NCBI RefSeq assembly: GCF_008629675.1
Contig: NZ_VWOX01000003.1
Span: forward strand, 434,001-498,000
Length of the DNA stretch: 64,000 nucleotides
DNA from: Roseiconus nitratireducens
GTDB taxonomy: Bacteria > Planctomycetota > Planctomycetia > Pirellulales > Pirellulaceae
Direction: 5' to 3'
Positions 44,657-52,872 of the stretch are shown here, in pieces. How positions within the stretch are numbered: position 1 is the stretch's first letter; every line of letters starts with the position of its first letter. The translations under genes were made by a program, and so were the position numbers. Below the pieces are notes generated by a model. The model worked only from the letters and a program-made list of their open reading frames with translations. It made no database searches and was not told where the DNA came from.

Positions 44657-44680
44657 AGCCACCGTCTGGCGACGGTGGCT
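44657..44680. repeat. Palindromic hairpin repeat, variant
   Basis: AGCCACCGTC-TGGC-GACGGTGGCT is a perfect 10-bp stem with a TGGC loop, 86 nt after the CxxCH protein stop. It has the same layout and loop as the 25-bp repeats near 51 kb and 57 kb, with a different stem sequence. Confidence 0.6.
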
Positions 44681-44852
44681 ACATTGCTCGATTGATCGCC
44701 ACCTGACGGGTTTTTCTCGGGAAACGTGGTCCCGGTGCGCCTTGAAAACTGTGGAATGCGGCCCGACTTTGACGTAGCCTGTCCACCACGTCGAAGCCGC
44801 TCCCAGGCGGGTCGGCCCGTTTCAAGACGCACGCTCAAGGGAGACATTTTCG

Positions 44853-46163
44853 ATGAGACGACGAATCAATCCGGGCATGATGGGGGTGATTCCGCTGAGT
44901 TGGGTGTTGTCCGCCTGCCTCGGTTCCATTGCGCCGGCCGCGGAAACTTGGACGGACAGCTCCGGCAAATTTCAGATCGAAGCCGATTACGCGGGCGTGC
45001 AGGGCAAGAGTGTTGTGCTGCGTAAGAGCGACGGCAGTACGATCAGCGTCCCGATCGACCGGCTAAGTGATCAGAGCCGAGCCCTGGCGAAACGGCTGTA
45101 CGAACAGTCCAAACAACCGCAGGGAATAGCAAGTCCGACCACGTCGGGTGCCATCGACGTCTCCTCCTACGATCCGCCCTCTCAATTTGCCAACCTGGTC
45201 GCGCCGGCACCGCCGCAGATTCCTCCATTGGCTCCCTTTCCCTCAGATCCGACGTTGCAAGAGCAGTTGGACTACGTCAAGCAACAGGTTCTGGCTGGCC
45301 ACCTGGAGGTGATCTGGCATTGCCTTCCGGAAGACCTCCGTGCCCAGTTGGATAGTCAAGAGATGCGGGACATCTTTCGAGACTATCTGAACGACTATTC
45401 GCAACAGAGTCGAACGTTCGAAGACACGATGGCCAAGCTGGTCGAAGTGCTGACAACGAAGAAAGAGTTTGTGCTCGGTTCATCGATGCTTTCGAATCAA
45501 CCGCCGCAAGTCGTGCCGATGATCCGCAAAGCGTACGACCCGGCCGTTGGAACCTTGTACGAGCTTTTGTCATTGTCGGCAGCCCTGGGGAACTTGGATG
45601 AAAAGCCGATCTCGCAGATCACGCATTATCACCTTCCCCGCCTGGGAGCGCACTTGAAACAGCTGGTCGCAATGGCACCTCCGGAAAAGGTGAATCAGTT
45701 TGTCGACAGCATTGTTGTCGAACAATCGGGCCCGAATGCTGGCACCCTGACAGCGCCGGCCGAGAACGGGAAAATGGAAAGCATCGAAATGGTCAAGGAT
45801 TCCGGGCGTTGGCTGCCCAAGGACTTCTTGGACCTGTGGAACGAAAACAAGGCAACCTTCCTGGAGCAGGCGCGAGAGAGTGCTGAATCGTCTCAGCAGG
45901 AGCTGGCGGAAAAGACACCGCCGCAGGTCGCCGCGATGCTCGAGACCGTTGGACAGGCGGCCAACCAATCTCTGGACGCCATGCTTGCCGCAAAATCGCA
46001 GCAGCAGTTCGACCAGGTTCTGATGCAAACCTTCCAGCAGGCCATGATGATGGGCGCCGCATTTGGGGCCGGTCCCGGCATGCCGGCGGGCGGCGGCCCC
46101 GGTGGACCGGGAGGCGGGCCTGGTGGCCCCGCGGGACCGGGCTTCGGCGACGAACCCTTTTGA
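44853..46163 (+). CDS. SHD1-domain exported protein
   Basis: 436 residues with a signal peptide (about 1-30). Residues about 31-85 are an SHD1 (SLA1 homology) domain: TWTDSSGKFQIEADYAGVQG, VVLRKSDGSTISVPIDRLSD. A proline-rich linker leads to a mainly helical domain (about 125-390) and an extreme glycine/proline tail (AGGGPGGPGGGPGGPAGPG). SHD1 proteins are frequent in planctomycetes; in eukaryotes the domain binds NPF-type peptides, but the bacterial role is unknown. Convergent with the next gene across a multi-hairpin repeat. Confidence 0.82.
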   Translation: MRRRINPGMMGVIPLSWVLSACLGSIAPAAETWTDSSGKFQIEADYAGVQGKSVVLRKSDGSTISVPIDRLSDQSRALAKRLYEQSKQPQGIASPTTSGAIDVSSYDPPSQFANLVAPAPPQIPPLAPFPSDPTLQEQLDYVKQQVLAGHLEVIWHCLPEDLRAQLDSQEMRDIFRDYLNDYSQQSRTFEDTMAKLVEVLTTKKEFVLGSSMLSNQPPQVVPMIRKAYDPAVGTLYELLSLSAALGNLDEKPISQITHYHLPRLGAHLKQLVAMAPPEKVNQFVDSIVVEQSGPNAGTLTAPAENGKMESIEMVKDSGRWLPKDFLDLWNENKATFLEQARESAESSQQELAEKTPPQVAAMLETVGQAANQSLDAMLAAKSQQQFDQVLMQTFQQAMMMGAAFGAGPGMPAGGGPGGPGGGPGGPAGPGFGDEPF

Positions 46164-46177
46164 GCGGCACGGCCTGC

Positions 46178-46302
46178 CTCGTTCCCGGGCTCCCGCCCGG
46201 GAACGCACTGCATGCTGGCTCCGCCAGCTCCCGACAGGCAGACCGATAGGCGGAGCCTGGAAGCACAGTGGGTTCCAAGGCCGAAAGCCTTGGAACCAGG
46301 GC
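46178..46302. repeat. Multi-hairpin repeat cassette, copy A
   Basis: Begins CTCGTTCCCGGGCTCCCGCC and ends GCCTTGGAACCAGGGC. Successive stems: GTTCCCGGG/CCCGGGAAC, CTGGC/GCCAG, a GGCGGAGCC block, and GGTTCCAAGGC/GCCTTGGAACC. It fills the convergent gap between the SHD1 and PQQ-dehydrogenase genes and may terminate both. Copies B and C lie at 60.06-60.38 kb; copy A is shorter in the middle. Confidence 0.8.
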
Positions 46303-46303
46303 A

Positions 46304-49120
46304 CTACAACGTGCTCAGGTATTCCAGCAAGTCGGCCAACTCTTGTGCGGTCAACTGTGCGACCTGACCGGTCGGCATCAACGATTCGCTTTGCTCCTTG
46401 ATCGTTTCAATGTCGGCGGCATCGATTGGATGATCTTTGCCGTCGGCCGAACGGATCACCACTTCGGAATCCGTTTGCCGCACCACCAACCCGCTGATCA
46501 CCTCGCCGTCGCGCGTCAAGACCGTTCGAGTCCGATACTCCGCTTCGACTTGGCGGGAGGGATTCAGAATGCTGTCGAGCAATTGTTGCTTGGAACGCTT
46601 CTTTCCCAAGCCATCCAAATCGGGACCGGTTGATTTCCCGGCACCCGCGACGCGGTGACACTGAAGACACTGCAACGCCTTGGAATCCATCAGCAACTCG
46701 CGTCCGCTGGCGGCATTGCCGTCCAGGGCAAGGATTGCATCGGGTTCGATTGCGTCTCCCAATCGCTTCTTGCGTTCATCCGGGGGCAGGAAACGCTCCA
46801 ACAGGGCGGCCCGAATCAGGTCCCCCTGTTCCGCTGCGGAGCGAGCGACGCGTGTCTGTCGTTCCGCATCCGCGTCACCAAATGCCAGCTCGGAAAACTC
46901 TCGCAACGCGGATGCGACGGCGTCGGTCGAAGCTGAATCCGCGGTTGTTTCCCCGTTCGGCATCGAAGCGATCCAGTCATGGATCAAGCGGAGTCCGGCC
47001 AGGTCGTTGTCTCGCTGCCAGAGCTTGGGCATGTGCCCCGGCCCACTGGTGGCCATTCGGTAGAACAGCACCGAATGATAAGGGTCGCCAGGCCGAATGA
47101 CGTTGGCGCCAGTGATCCCGAAATCTCCCTGGGTGGGCGTTTCTCCCACTGCATTGATTTCGGAAGTTTGCTTGGAAAAAACCAATTCCAACGGTGCCGT
47201 ACCGCCGCCTTCGCGCCGATGGCAGTGGGCACAGTTGGCCGTCAGGTAGGAACGCGCCCGGCGATCGAGATCCGCGGTCGAATCGTGCGGGTCAACCATC
47301 GCGCGGACCTCGAATTGTTCGACCCGTTTTTCATTCAGCACGCCCAGCTCGATCAATTGCCGAAGTTGAGAACTCGATTGCGAATCCGAATCGAGGCTGA
47401 GGTTCTCGAGTTTGAACCCGATGCCGCCGCCATGCCAACGCTTGTGACAGGTTTGGCACTGAGCTCGGTTGGAAATCGTCCAATCAACGCTTCGCAACTG
47501 TCCGTCCGCATCACGCAGGGATACCTGCAACGTTTCGCCGGCGGCATCCACCAACGCCGCATCGGTTTGTTCCGGGTTCCAGGCGTAACTGTACGGATGC
47601 CACATCAATCCGTCGAAATGCAGCAATTGAGTCTCCACGCGGCGTCGCGTGGGCTGCCCGTCGTTGAAAGATTCCAACGAAATCGTTTTCGCAAACACGG
47701 TCCCAGCAGGGAACTTCCAGCCCGTCCATCTTGCCGCGGGTACGGCGGACCCATTCCCGGGGATGCCGATCACGAACTCGCCTCGGGCGCCGTCCTGGTA
47801 GGCTTGCGCCGCGATTTGGTAGGGGATGACGCCGGGTGACGGCTGGAGTGATCGCGTGGAGCGGAAAAGTCCCGTCTCGCTAAGTTTTCGCGGGAAGTCG
47901 GTCGTCTTGCCGGCAAGCGGATTCTTTTCCAGTTGATAGATTCCACCGTCATAGCTGAGTACCAACACTTCACCGTCGGGACGTTGCGCGAAGCTGGTGA
48001 TTTGCAGGCCAGTCTCGGCCAGCACCGGATTCCAGGTGACGCCGCTTTCATCATGACGGAGCCCCCACAACCGCCCCGTCACCCAATCGCCGTACAAAAA
48101 CGCGTCTCGCAGTGACGGCAGTTCGGTTCCGCGGTACACCAGGCCGCCGGTGATCGATTGACCGACCGTGTGCGGATACGCCACCACGGGTTTCTGGATC
48201 GGCGTGGGACCCTGTTCCAAATCGCTTCGAATCCGCTGCGGCCCTTCAAACAGGCTCCATCCATAGTTCCCGCCACGGCGAACCTCAAAGACCAATTCCC
48301 AAAGTTCCCATCCGACATCACCGCACAAGATGCGATCGGTACCGGGGATCAAATCGAACCGCCACGGATTCCGAAAACCGTAGGCCCAGATCTCTCCCCG
48401 TGCACCGGGCAAATCGACAAACGGATTGTCTGCGGGAATCGTGTAGCCGCGGTCGCCGTCGGAGTGATCGACATCGATCCGACAAATGGTCGAACGCAAA
48501 TCACTCAAGTCTTGGCTGACATCGAATTCATCGGGAGGAAACGGTGTGGCGCCGTCGCCGGCCGAGAAATACAGCAACCCGCGATGATCGAACCGAATGG
48601 CCGAACCGTTGTGACCGCCGGAATGCCAGGTCAGCACGATCTCCTCGCTGGCGAAATCCAGTTGAGGCGGGTTGGCATCGGTCATCCGAAATCGTGACAG
48701 CCGCGTCCCGTCGGGCAGGCTGCCTTGCCCGCGCGTGTAAACCAAGAACACTTGTCGGTTTTGATCAAACTGTGGGTGAACCCCGAACCCGAGCGCGCTT
48801 TGAAACTTGTCGACGTGTGTTCGAAGCTCCCCCGCCAGATCCGCGCTGTCCGGATCGCCGTCGATCTCAAACGTGTGCAGTCGGCCGGAGGATTCCAACA
48901 CCGCCATTCGTCCGGTGCCGCCCAACATCATCAATTCGACCGGAGCGGTGAATTGCAGCTTGGGAAAGACGCGTCGGACGCGATAGTCCCTCGGCAAATC
49001 GGGAGTCCCCGTGACACGTGAACTGGTCCAAGGGGTCCGATCCGCATCCGCGGTCCGCGCGGTGGCAGCAACCAGAAGAAGCACAGCACAGGCGAAGAAG
49101 CATTGCTTGACCGGAAACAT
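46304..49120 (-). CDS. PQQ-type sugar dehydrogenase with three heme-c motifs
   Basis: 938 residues from the ATG at 49120 (signal peptide FPVKQCFFACAVLLLVAATA). The N-terminal ~450 residues are a Gdh/sorbosone-dehydrogenase propeller: FPKLQFTAPVELMMLGGTGR, LTWHSGGHNGSAIRFDHRG, WAYGFRNPWRFDLIPG, GDVGWELWELV, YPHTVGQSITGG. A middle domain has heme motif CQTCH, another CAHCH, and a C-terminal cytochrome domain has CLQCH followed by KSTGPDLDGLG and DSILNPSRQVEAEYRTRTV. It should oxidise a sugar or polyol in the periplasm and relay electrons through three hemes. Confidence 0.88.
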   Translation of the reverse strand: MFPVKQCFFACAVLLLVAATARTADADRTPWTSSRVTGTPDLPRDYRVRRVFPKLQFTAPVELMMLGGTGRMAVLESSGRLHTFEIDGDPDSADLAGELRTHVDKFQSALGFGVHPQFDQNRQVFLVYTRGQGSLPDGTRLSRFRMTDANPPQLDFASEEIVLTWHSGGHNGSAIRFDHRGLLYFSAGDGATPFPPDEFDVSQDLSDLRSTICRIDVDHSDGDRGYTIPADNPFVDLPGARGEIWAYGFRNPWRFDLIPGTDRILCGDVGWELWELVFEVRRGGNYGWSLFEGPQRIRSDLEQGPTPIQKPVVAYPHTVGQSITGGLVYRGTELPSLRDAFLYGDWVTGRLWGLRHDESGVTWNPVLAETGLQITSFAQRPDGEVLVLSYDGGIYQLEKNPLAGKTTDFPRKLSETGLFRSTRSLQPSPGVIPYQIAAQAYQDGARGEFVIGIPGNGSAVPAARWTGWKFPAGTVFAKTISLESFNDGQPTRRRVETQLLHFDGLMWHPYSYAWNPEQTDAALVDAAGETLQVSLRDADGQLRSVDWTISNRAQCQTCHKRWHGGGIGFKLENLSLDSDSQSSSQLRQLIELGVLNEKRVEQFEVRAMVDPHDSTADLDRRARSYLTANCAHCHRREGGGTAPLELVFSKQTSEINAVGETPTQGDFGITGANVIRPGDPYHSVLFYRMATSGPGHMPKLWQRDNDLAGLRLIHDWIASMPNGETTADSASTDAVASALREFSELAFGDADAERQTRVARSAAEQGDLIRAALLERFLPPDERKKRLGDAIEPDAILALDGNAASGRELLMDSKALQCLQCHRVAGAGKSTGPDLDGLGKKRSKQQLLDSILNPSRQVEAEYRTRTVLTRDGEVISGLVVRQTDSEVVIRSADGKDHPIDAADIETIKEQSESLMPTGQVAQLTAQELADLLEYLSTL

Positions 49121-49229
49121 GATCTGCCGTCGGCATCGGAAGAAGGATTGAATGGGATCAGAGCATAGCAGGGAAGGGACGCGGTATCCGGTGAATCCGT
49201 GCCAATCGCGGAATGACCGTCGCCGGGTT

Positions 49230-50183
49230 TCAATGCCCCCAGGCCGCATTCTCGATCATTTGCGTGCGTTTGGCATCCAAGTCTTTGATCGCCTGGTCGG
49301 TTTCGGCCAACGCCTGCCGACATTGTGCGAGCGCTGATTCGACATCGGCCATGACCTTGGAACACGCTTCGGACGCCTGCTGGAGTTGAGACTGGACCAT
49401 CCAGTCGGCGATCAGCCCGTCGAAGAAGTAGTCCGCGAAGGCGGAGAATCCATCGATGGCATCCAAGGACACCGTTAGCTGTCGGTTCGTGTCGGCAAGT
49501 TCCTGCTGGAATCGATGCAATTGCAACTGAGCGGTGGAAGCGTGATCTCTCGCGGCATCAATTCGGGAATGTTTGGCCCAGGTCGAAAGCGTCCCTCCGC
49601 CCATCATGTCCCAAGTCCCCCAACCCTCGGCCGCACGCAGTTCCTCCTGGACGCGTCGGAGCGACTTCTGGGCAACTTCACCAGCATCCAAAGCCTCGCA
49701 CAATTCGCTGCGATCCGACTGGCGCTCGGTCAACTGATCGTCCAGCTCGTGCAAGAGCGCCCCGTCCGGATGATCCGAGGCGGTCAGTCGCTGATGCTTC
49801 TCCGCAAGCGATTGCTCGTAGCGGTCGGCCGCGTCCTGAACTTCATCGATCTGGTCTTGCAACGTTTGCACGTCACGTTCGGCGGTCTGCAGTGAACGTG
49901 AACTTTGCTCGTGCTTGAGTTTGGCCGCCAAAAATTGCTGCCTTTCCTTCTCCAGCCGCTGTTCTTTCGTTCCAAGAAGGGAGTAAAACAAGGTGGTCAA
50001 GCCTTGACCGCTCCACTGATCGACGTCGGCTTTTTCTTCGGCGAGTGTTTTCTCATGTTGCCGACATTTCCGGCGTTGTTCTCGGAGCGTTGCCTGGGCT
50101 CGATCGAGTCTTGTCCGCAGCTTGTTGAATCGTCGCAACTGCGTTTTGGCAGATTTCAAGCGGTCATCGATGTCGTCGTTCAT
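49230..50183 (-). CDS. Coiled-coil protein of unknown function
   Basis: 317 residues. A long coiled coil (about 5-165) rich in Arg, Glu and Gln is interrupted by QGLTTLFYSLLGTKEQRLEK, followed by a conserved-looking WGTWDMMGGGTLSTWAKHSRID stretch and a second coiled coil. No signal peptide. The GTWDMMGGG patch is a repeated feature of an unnamed bacterial family. Divergent from the acetyltransferase gene. Confidence 0.75.
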   Translation of the reverse strand: MNDDIDDRLKSAKTQLRRFNKLRTRLDRAQATLREQRRKCRQHEKTLAEEKADVDQWSGQGLTTLFYSLLGTKEQRLEKERQQFLAAKLKHEQSSRSLQTAERDVQTLQDQIDEVQDAADRYEQSLAEKHQRLTASDHPDGALLHELDDQLTERQSDRSELCEALDAGEVAQKSLRRVQEELRAAEGWGTWDMMGGGTLSTWAKHSRIDAARDHASTAQLQLHRFQQELADTNRQLTVSLDAIDGFSAFADYFFDGLIADWMVQSQLQQASEACSKVMADVESALAQCRQALAETDQAIKDLDAKRTQMIENAAWGH

Positions 50184-50345
50184 CCTGTCATCTCCACCAC
50201 AATCGGTTGACTTGGGAATCGGCTCTGGCGCGAAAGCTGGATTGAACCGGCCGGTTGGTCGTCAACGCAGGACCACCACAGCATATCGGGCCCGATGCGA
50301 TGCAACTTGGGCGCGCCTTTCACTCTTTTCCTCGGAGCACCAACG

Positions 50346-50861
50346 ATGAGTTTGAAAATCCGAACGGAAACGGCCCAAGATCGACCGGACATTGAGAACA
50401 TTCATCGATTGGCATTCGGCGGCGACGAGGAAGTCGAACTGATCACAGCGCTCCGTGGTGGCGGATTCGTGACGCTGTCGCTGGTTGCCGAATTGGATGG
50501 CGAAGTCGTCGGGCATCTCTTGATCAGCCCCGTCGCGATCAAAACGGAATTTGATACCGTCTTGGCGGATTCGCTGGCTCCGCTGGCCGTGCTGCCTCGC
50601 TTCCAGCGGCAGGGTATCGGCACCGCGTTGGTGGAGTCAGCATTGCAGCGTTGCCGTCGTCGAGGCGCAACGATCATGGTCGTCCTGGGGCAACCCGAGT
50701 TCTACACGCGATTCGGATTTGACGCAAAGCTCGCTCATCGCCTGGAGTCGCCTTTCGGAAGTGGCGACGCCTGGATGGCCTTGGAATTGGTGCCCGGCGC
50801 GTTGACCGGGGTCGAAGGCAGGGTCGAGTATCCGAAGCCCTTCGACGCGCTGCTTCCGTGA
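50346..50861 (+). CDS. GNAT N-acetyltransferase, YhbS-like
   Basis: 171 residues from the ATG at 50346; the frame extends 17 codons upstream without a start of quality. IRTETAQDRPDIENIHRLAF opens the fold, APLAVLPRFQRQGIGTALVE contains the acetyl-CoA-binding R/Q-x-x-G-x-G/A motif, and MVVLGQPEFYTRFGF is the YhbS-type signature. It transfers an acetyl group from acetyl-CoA to an unknown amine. Cytosolic. Confidence 0.88.
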   Translation: MSLKIRTETAQDRPDIENIHRLAFGGDEEVELITALRGGGFVTLSLVAELDGEVVGHLLISPVAIKTEFDTVLADSLAPLAVLPRFQRQGIGTALVESALQRCRRRGATIMVVLGQPEFYTRFGFDAKLAHRLESPFGSGDAWMALELVPGALTGVEGRVEYPKPFDALLP

Positions 50862-50923
50862 CGGAAAGGGTTTGTCTTGGATTGATCTGATGGTCGGCGG
50901 GTGACGGGTGATCTTGGTGCACG

Positions 50924-51076
50924 TCCACGCTCTGGCGAGCGTGGCTACGGGTTGAGCGAACAATGGCATTTTCCACGCTCTGGCGAGCGTGGCTACGAAT
51001 TGACATTGCCCCTTGTAGCCACCGTCGACAAACGGTGGTCGCGTTGCATCTTCCACGCTCTGGCGAGCGTGGCTAC
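50924..51076. repeat. Cluster of three identical 25-bp hairpin repeats
   Basis: Identical units at 50924-50948, 50972-50996 and 51052-51076 have the form CCACGCTC-TGGC-GAGCGTGG followed by CTAC. A related CCACCGT...ACGGTGG stem lies at 51019-51038. The last unit supplies the stop codon (TAG, minus strand) of the WD40-like gene. A fourth identical copy is at 56985-57009. Confidence 0.8.
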
Positions 51077-52296
51077 GAGCGAGAACCGAGAGGGGAGATT
51101 TCCACCCTGTCCGGCTCTGGCGGTGGAAGAGCATCGAACCCGGAATGATTCGACTCGGTCGCCCATTTCAGCAGCGAGAACGACCATTTGACTCCGCCAG
51201 ATTCCACATCACTTTCGAACAGGTTGCCATCGGAATCCCAGGACAACAGGCTCTTGCCGCACGGCGCAACGCCAACGATGTGGCTAGGATGCTGCTGAAA
51301 AGACTGGAGTTCGGCCCCGGTTTGCGGGTCGTAGGTGGCGACGCGTTGTGCGCCGATACCACCGAGAACGGACGCCACGTAGCTTCCTTCCGGTCCAAAG
51401 GCCGCGATGGGAGCGGACACTTTCCGTTGCCATAGGCGTGCCTCGGTTCCCCTCCGGAAAGCCGACAACGTTGGAACCGCGCCCGACGATGCAACGACCA
51501 TGATCTGCTGGTCGGAACTCACATCGGCATCAAACGCGAACCGGTTCTCCGGTTCGGTGACCTCGATGACTTGACCGCTCCGCAGATCCAACGACAACAA
51601 TCCGCCCTCCCTGCCTGGGGCGAGCAACGTCCGTGAGTCCTCGGAAAACCCCAACGCCTTGGTCGACCCCCGACCGCCGCCGGTGAAATGTCGATAGCGG
51701 TGCAACAGTTTTGCTTCGTGCCAGTCCCAAATGAATACGTACTGATCGCCGATCGCAGCCAGTCGGCTGCCGTCAGGTGAAAACGCGACGCGAGAAGCCT
51801 CGCGCAGCTCGGAATCGCAAACCTTTCGGACCGAGACTTCGTGCGTCTCCGATGGGCCCACGGACTCGGTCACGCAATGAACGGAACCGTCCGCGTCGAC
51901 AACGGCCAGCGATTGTGACCGGGAGGCGGTTGGGTGGGGGACAATCGCCACGGCCAGCGGTTGCAACCCCGCAACGCGGATGGATCTGGCGCGATGCTGG
52001 TCGAAATCCAAGGTCACGATTTCGGTGTCCACCGCCTGATCTTTGGATTTGCGTTTGTACTTGACGATGGCAACCGCCACCGATCCGGTCGACTGGACGG
52101 AAACGTCATGAAACCAGACGTGATCGAGTGTCTGAACCGGCACATACCGGAATCCCTTGTGCCAGTAAATGGCGGCTTCGATTCCGGCCACGACCAGGAT
52201 GCATGCGAAGATACTCCACCACAGAGCCATGAATCGCAACGCGCGCACCGCGAGTGGCGGATGCTCGGGAATCGGTGAAAGAATCCGTGACATCAT
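51073..52296 (-). CDS. Membrane-anchored WD40-like protein
   Basis: 407 residues from the ATG at 52296, which overlaps the preceding stop (ATGA); a longer frame upstream lies inside that gene. One N-terminal transmembrane segment (RFMALWWSIFACILVVAGIE, about 20-42) is followed by a WD40-type propeller: VAFSPDGSRLAAIGDQYVFI, DWHEAKLLHRYRHF, ALGFSEDSRTLLAPG, DPQTGAELQSFQQHPSHIVG. The propeller should be periplasmic or cytosolic depending on topology. It belongs to a leftward cluster with a Ser/Thr kinase and an ECF sigma factor. Confidence 0.8.
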   Translation of the reverse strand: MMSRILSPIPEHPPLAVRALRFMALWWSIFACILVVAGIEAAIYWHKGFRYVPVQTLDHVWFHDVSVQSTGSVAVAIVKYKRKSKDQAVDTEIVTLDFDQHRARSIRVAGLQPLAVAIVPHPTASRSQSLAVVDADGSVHCVTESVGPSETHEVSVRKVCDSELREASRVAFSPDGSRLAAIGDQYVFIWDWHEAKLLHRYRHFTGGGRGSTKALGFSEDSRTLLAPGREGGLLSLDLRSGQVIEVTEPENRFAFDADVSSDQQIMVVASSGAVPTLSAFRRGTEARLWQRKVSAPIAAFGPEGSYVASVLGGIGAQRVATYDPQTGAELQSFQQHPSHIVGVAPCGKSLLSWDSDGNLFESDVESGGVKWSFSLLKWATESNHSGFDALPPPEPDRVEISPLGSRS

Positions 52297-52712
52297 CCGA
52301 TCGTCAAATACCCGAGCAACAGCGATTGGAATCCCGCCAAACTGCTCGCAACCGTCATCGCGATTCGACGTCTGTATTGGTAAAGCGACACCAGCACCGT
52401 GCAGACCAACGCCGTGCAAGCGAGCTTGACGAGCACGAACAACCAAACCTGTCCACCCTGCAGTCCGAGCAACCAAACGCCGATAGGATTCTGTTCCATT
52501 TCGTTGATCACCTCGTAGTTGACGATGACCAACATGGCATCATGGATGGAAATCAGGGAGATCAGGATGCAGCACACCGCCAATCCGATCGGACCGGCGT
52601 GGTCGGATCGCAGGAAGGTCAATGTCGCACGGATGAGGTCAAACTTGGGTTCGCCGCGCGACTTGACGGACACTCCGGCTGTCGCCGGCGGGGGTGCACT
52701 CTTGATACTCAT
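52293..52712 (-). CDS. Small three-helix membrane protein, DUF5658-like
   Basis: 139 residues from the ATG at 52712, preceded by GAGGAGA. Three hydrophobic helices: LAVCCILISLISIHDAMLVI, VWLFVLVKLACTALVCTVLV and a final one at TVASSLAGFQSLLLGYLTIG. The NEMEQNPIGVWLL stretch between the first two, plus VKLACTAL, resembles DUF5658; that match is from memory. Its stop overlaps the WD40-like start. Confidence 0.7.
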   Translation of the reverse strand: MSIKSAPPPATAGVSVKSRGEPKFDLIRATLTFLRSDHAGPIGLAVCCILISLISIHDAMLVIVNYEVINEMEQNPIGVWLLGLQGGQVWLFVLVKLACTALVCTVLVSLYQYRRRIAMTVASSLAGFQSLLLGYLTIG

Positions 52713-52872
52713 GGGTTCTCCTCTCGCGTGACTCTCCCGGGTTCGGCCGCACGCTGGCGACCGCCTCATCACCCAATGCGAATTCCGAGTGACCGGTGGG
52801 CCACTGTCGCGGAAAAAAACCTTCGCAGAGGGAAAAGACGGACGAGATTTGCGAGAAGCCGAAACCTGACAA

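Noticed and set aside
50924..51076. Possible CRISPR array from the 25-bp repeats
   Set aside because: Only three units with 23- and 55-bp gaps, one inside a coding sequence, and a distant identical copy; better explained as an interspersed hairpin repeat.
52713..52872. N-terminal extension of the small membrane protein
   Set aside because: The longer frame lacks a ribosome binding site, while GAGGAGA stands before the ATG at 52712.
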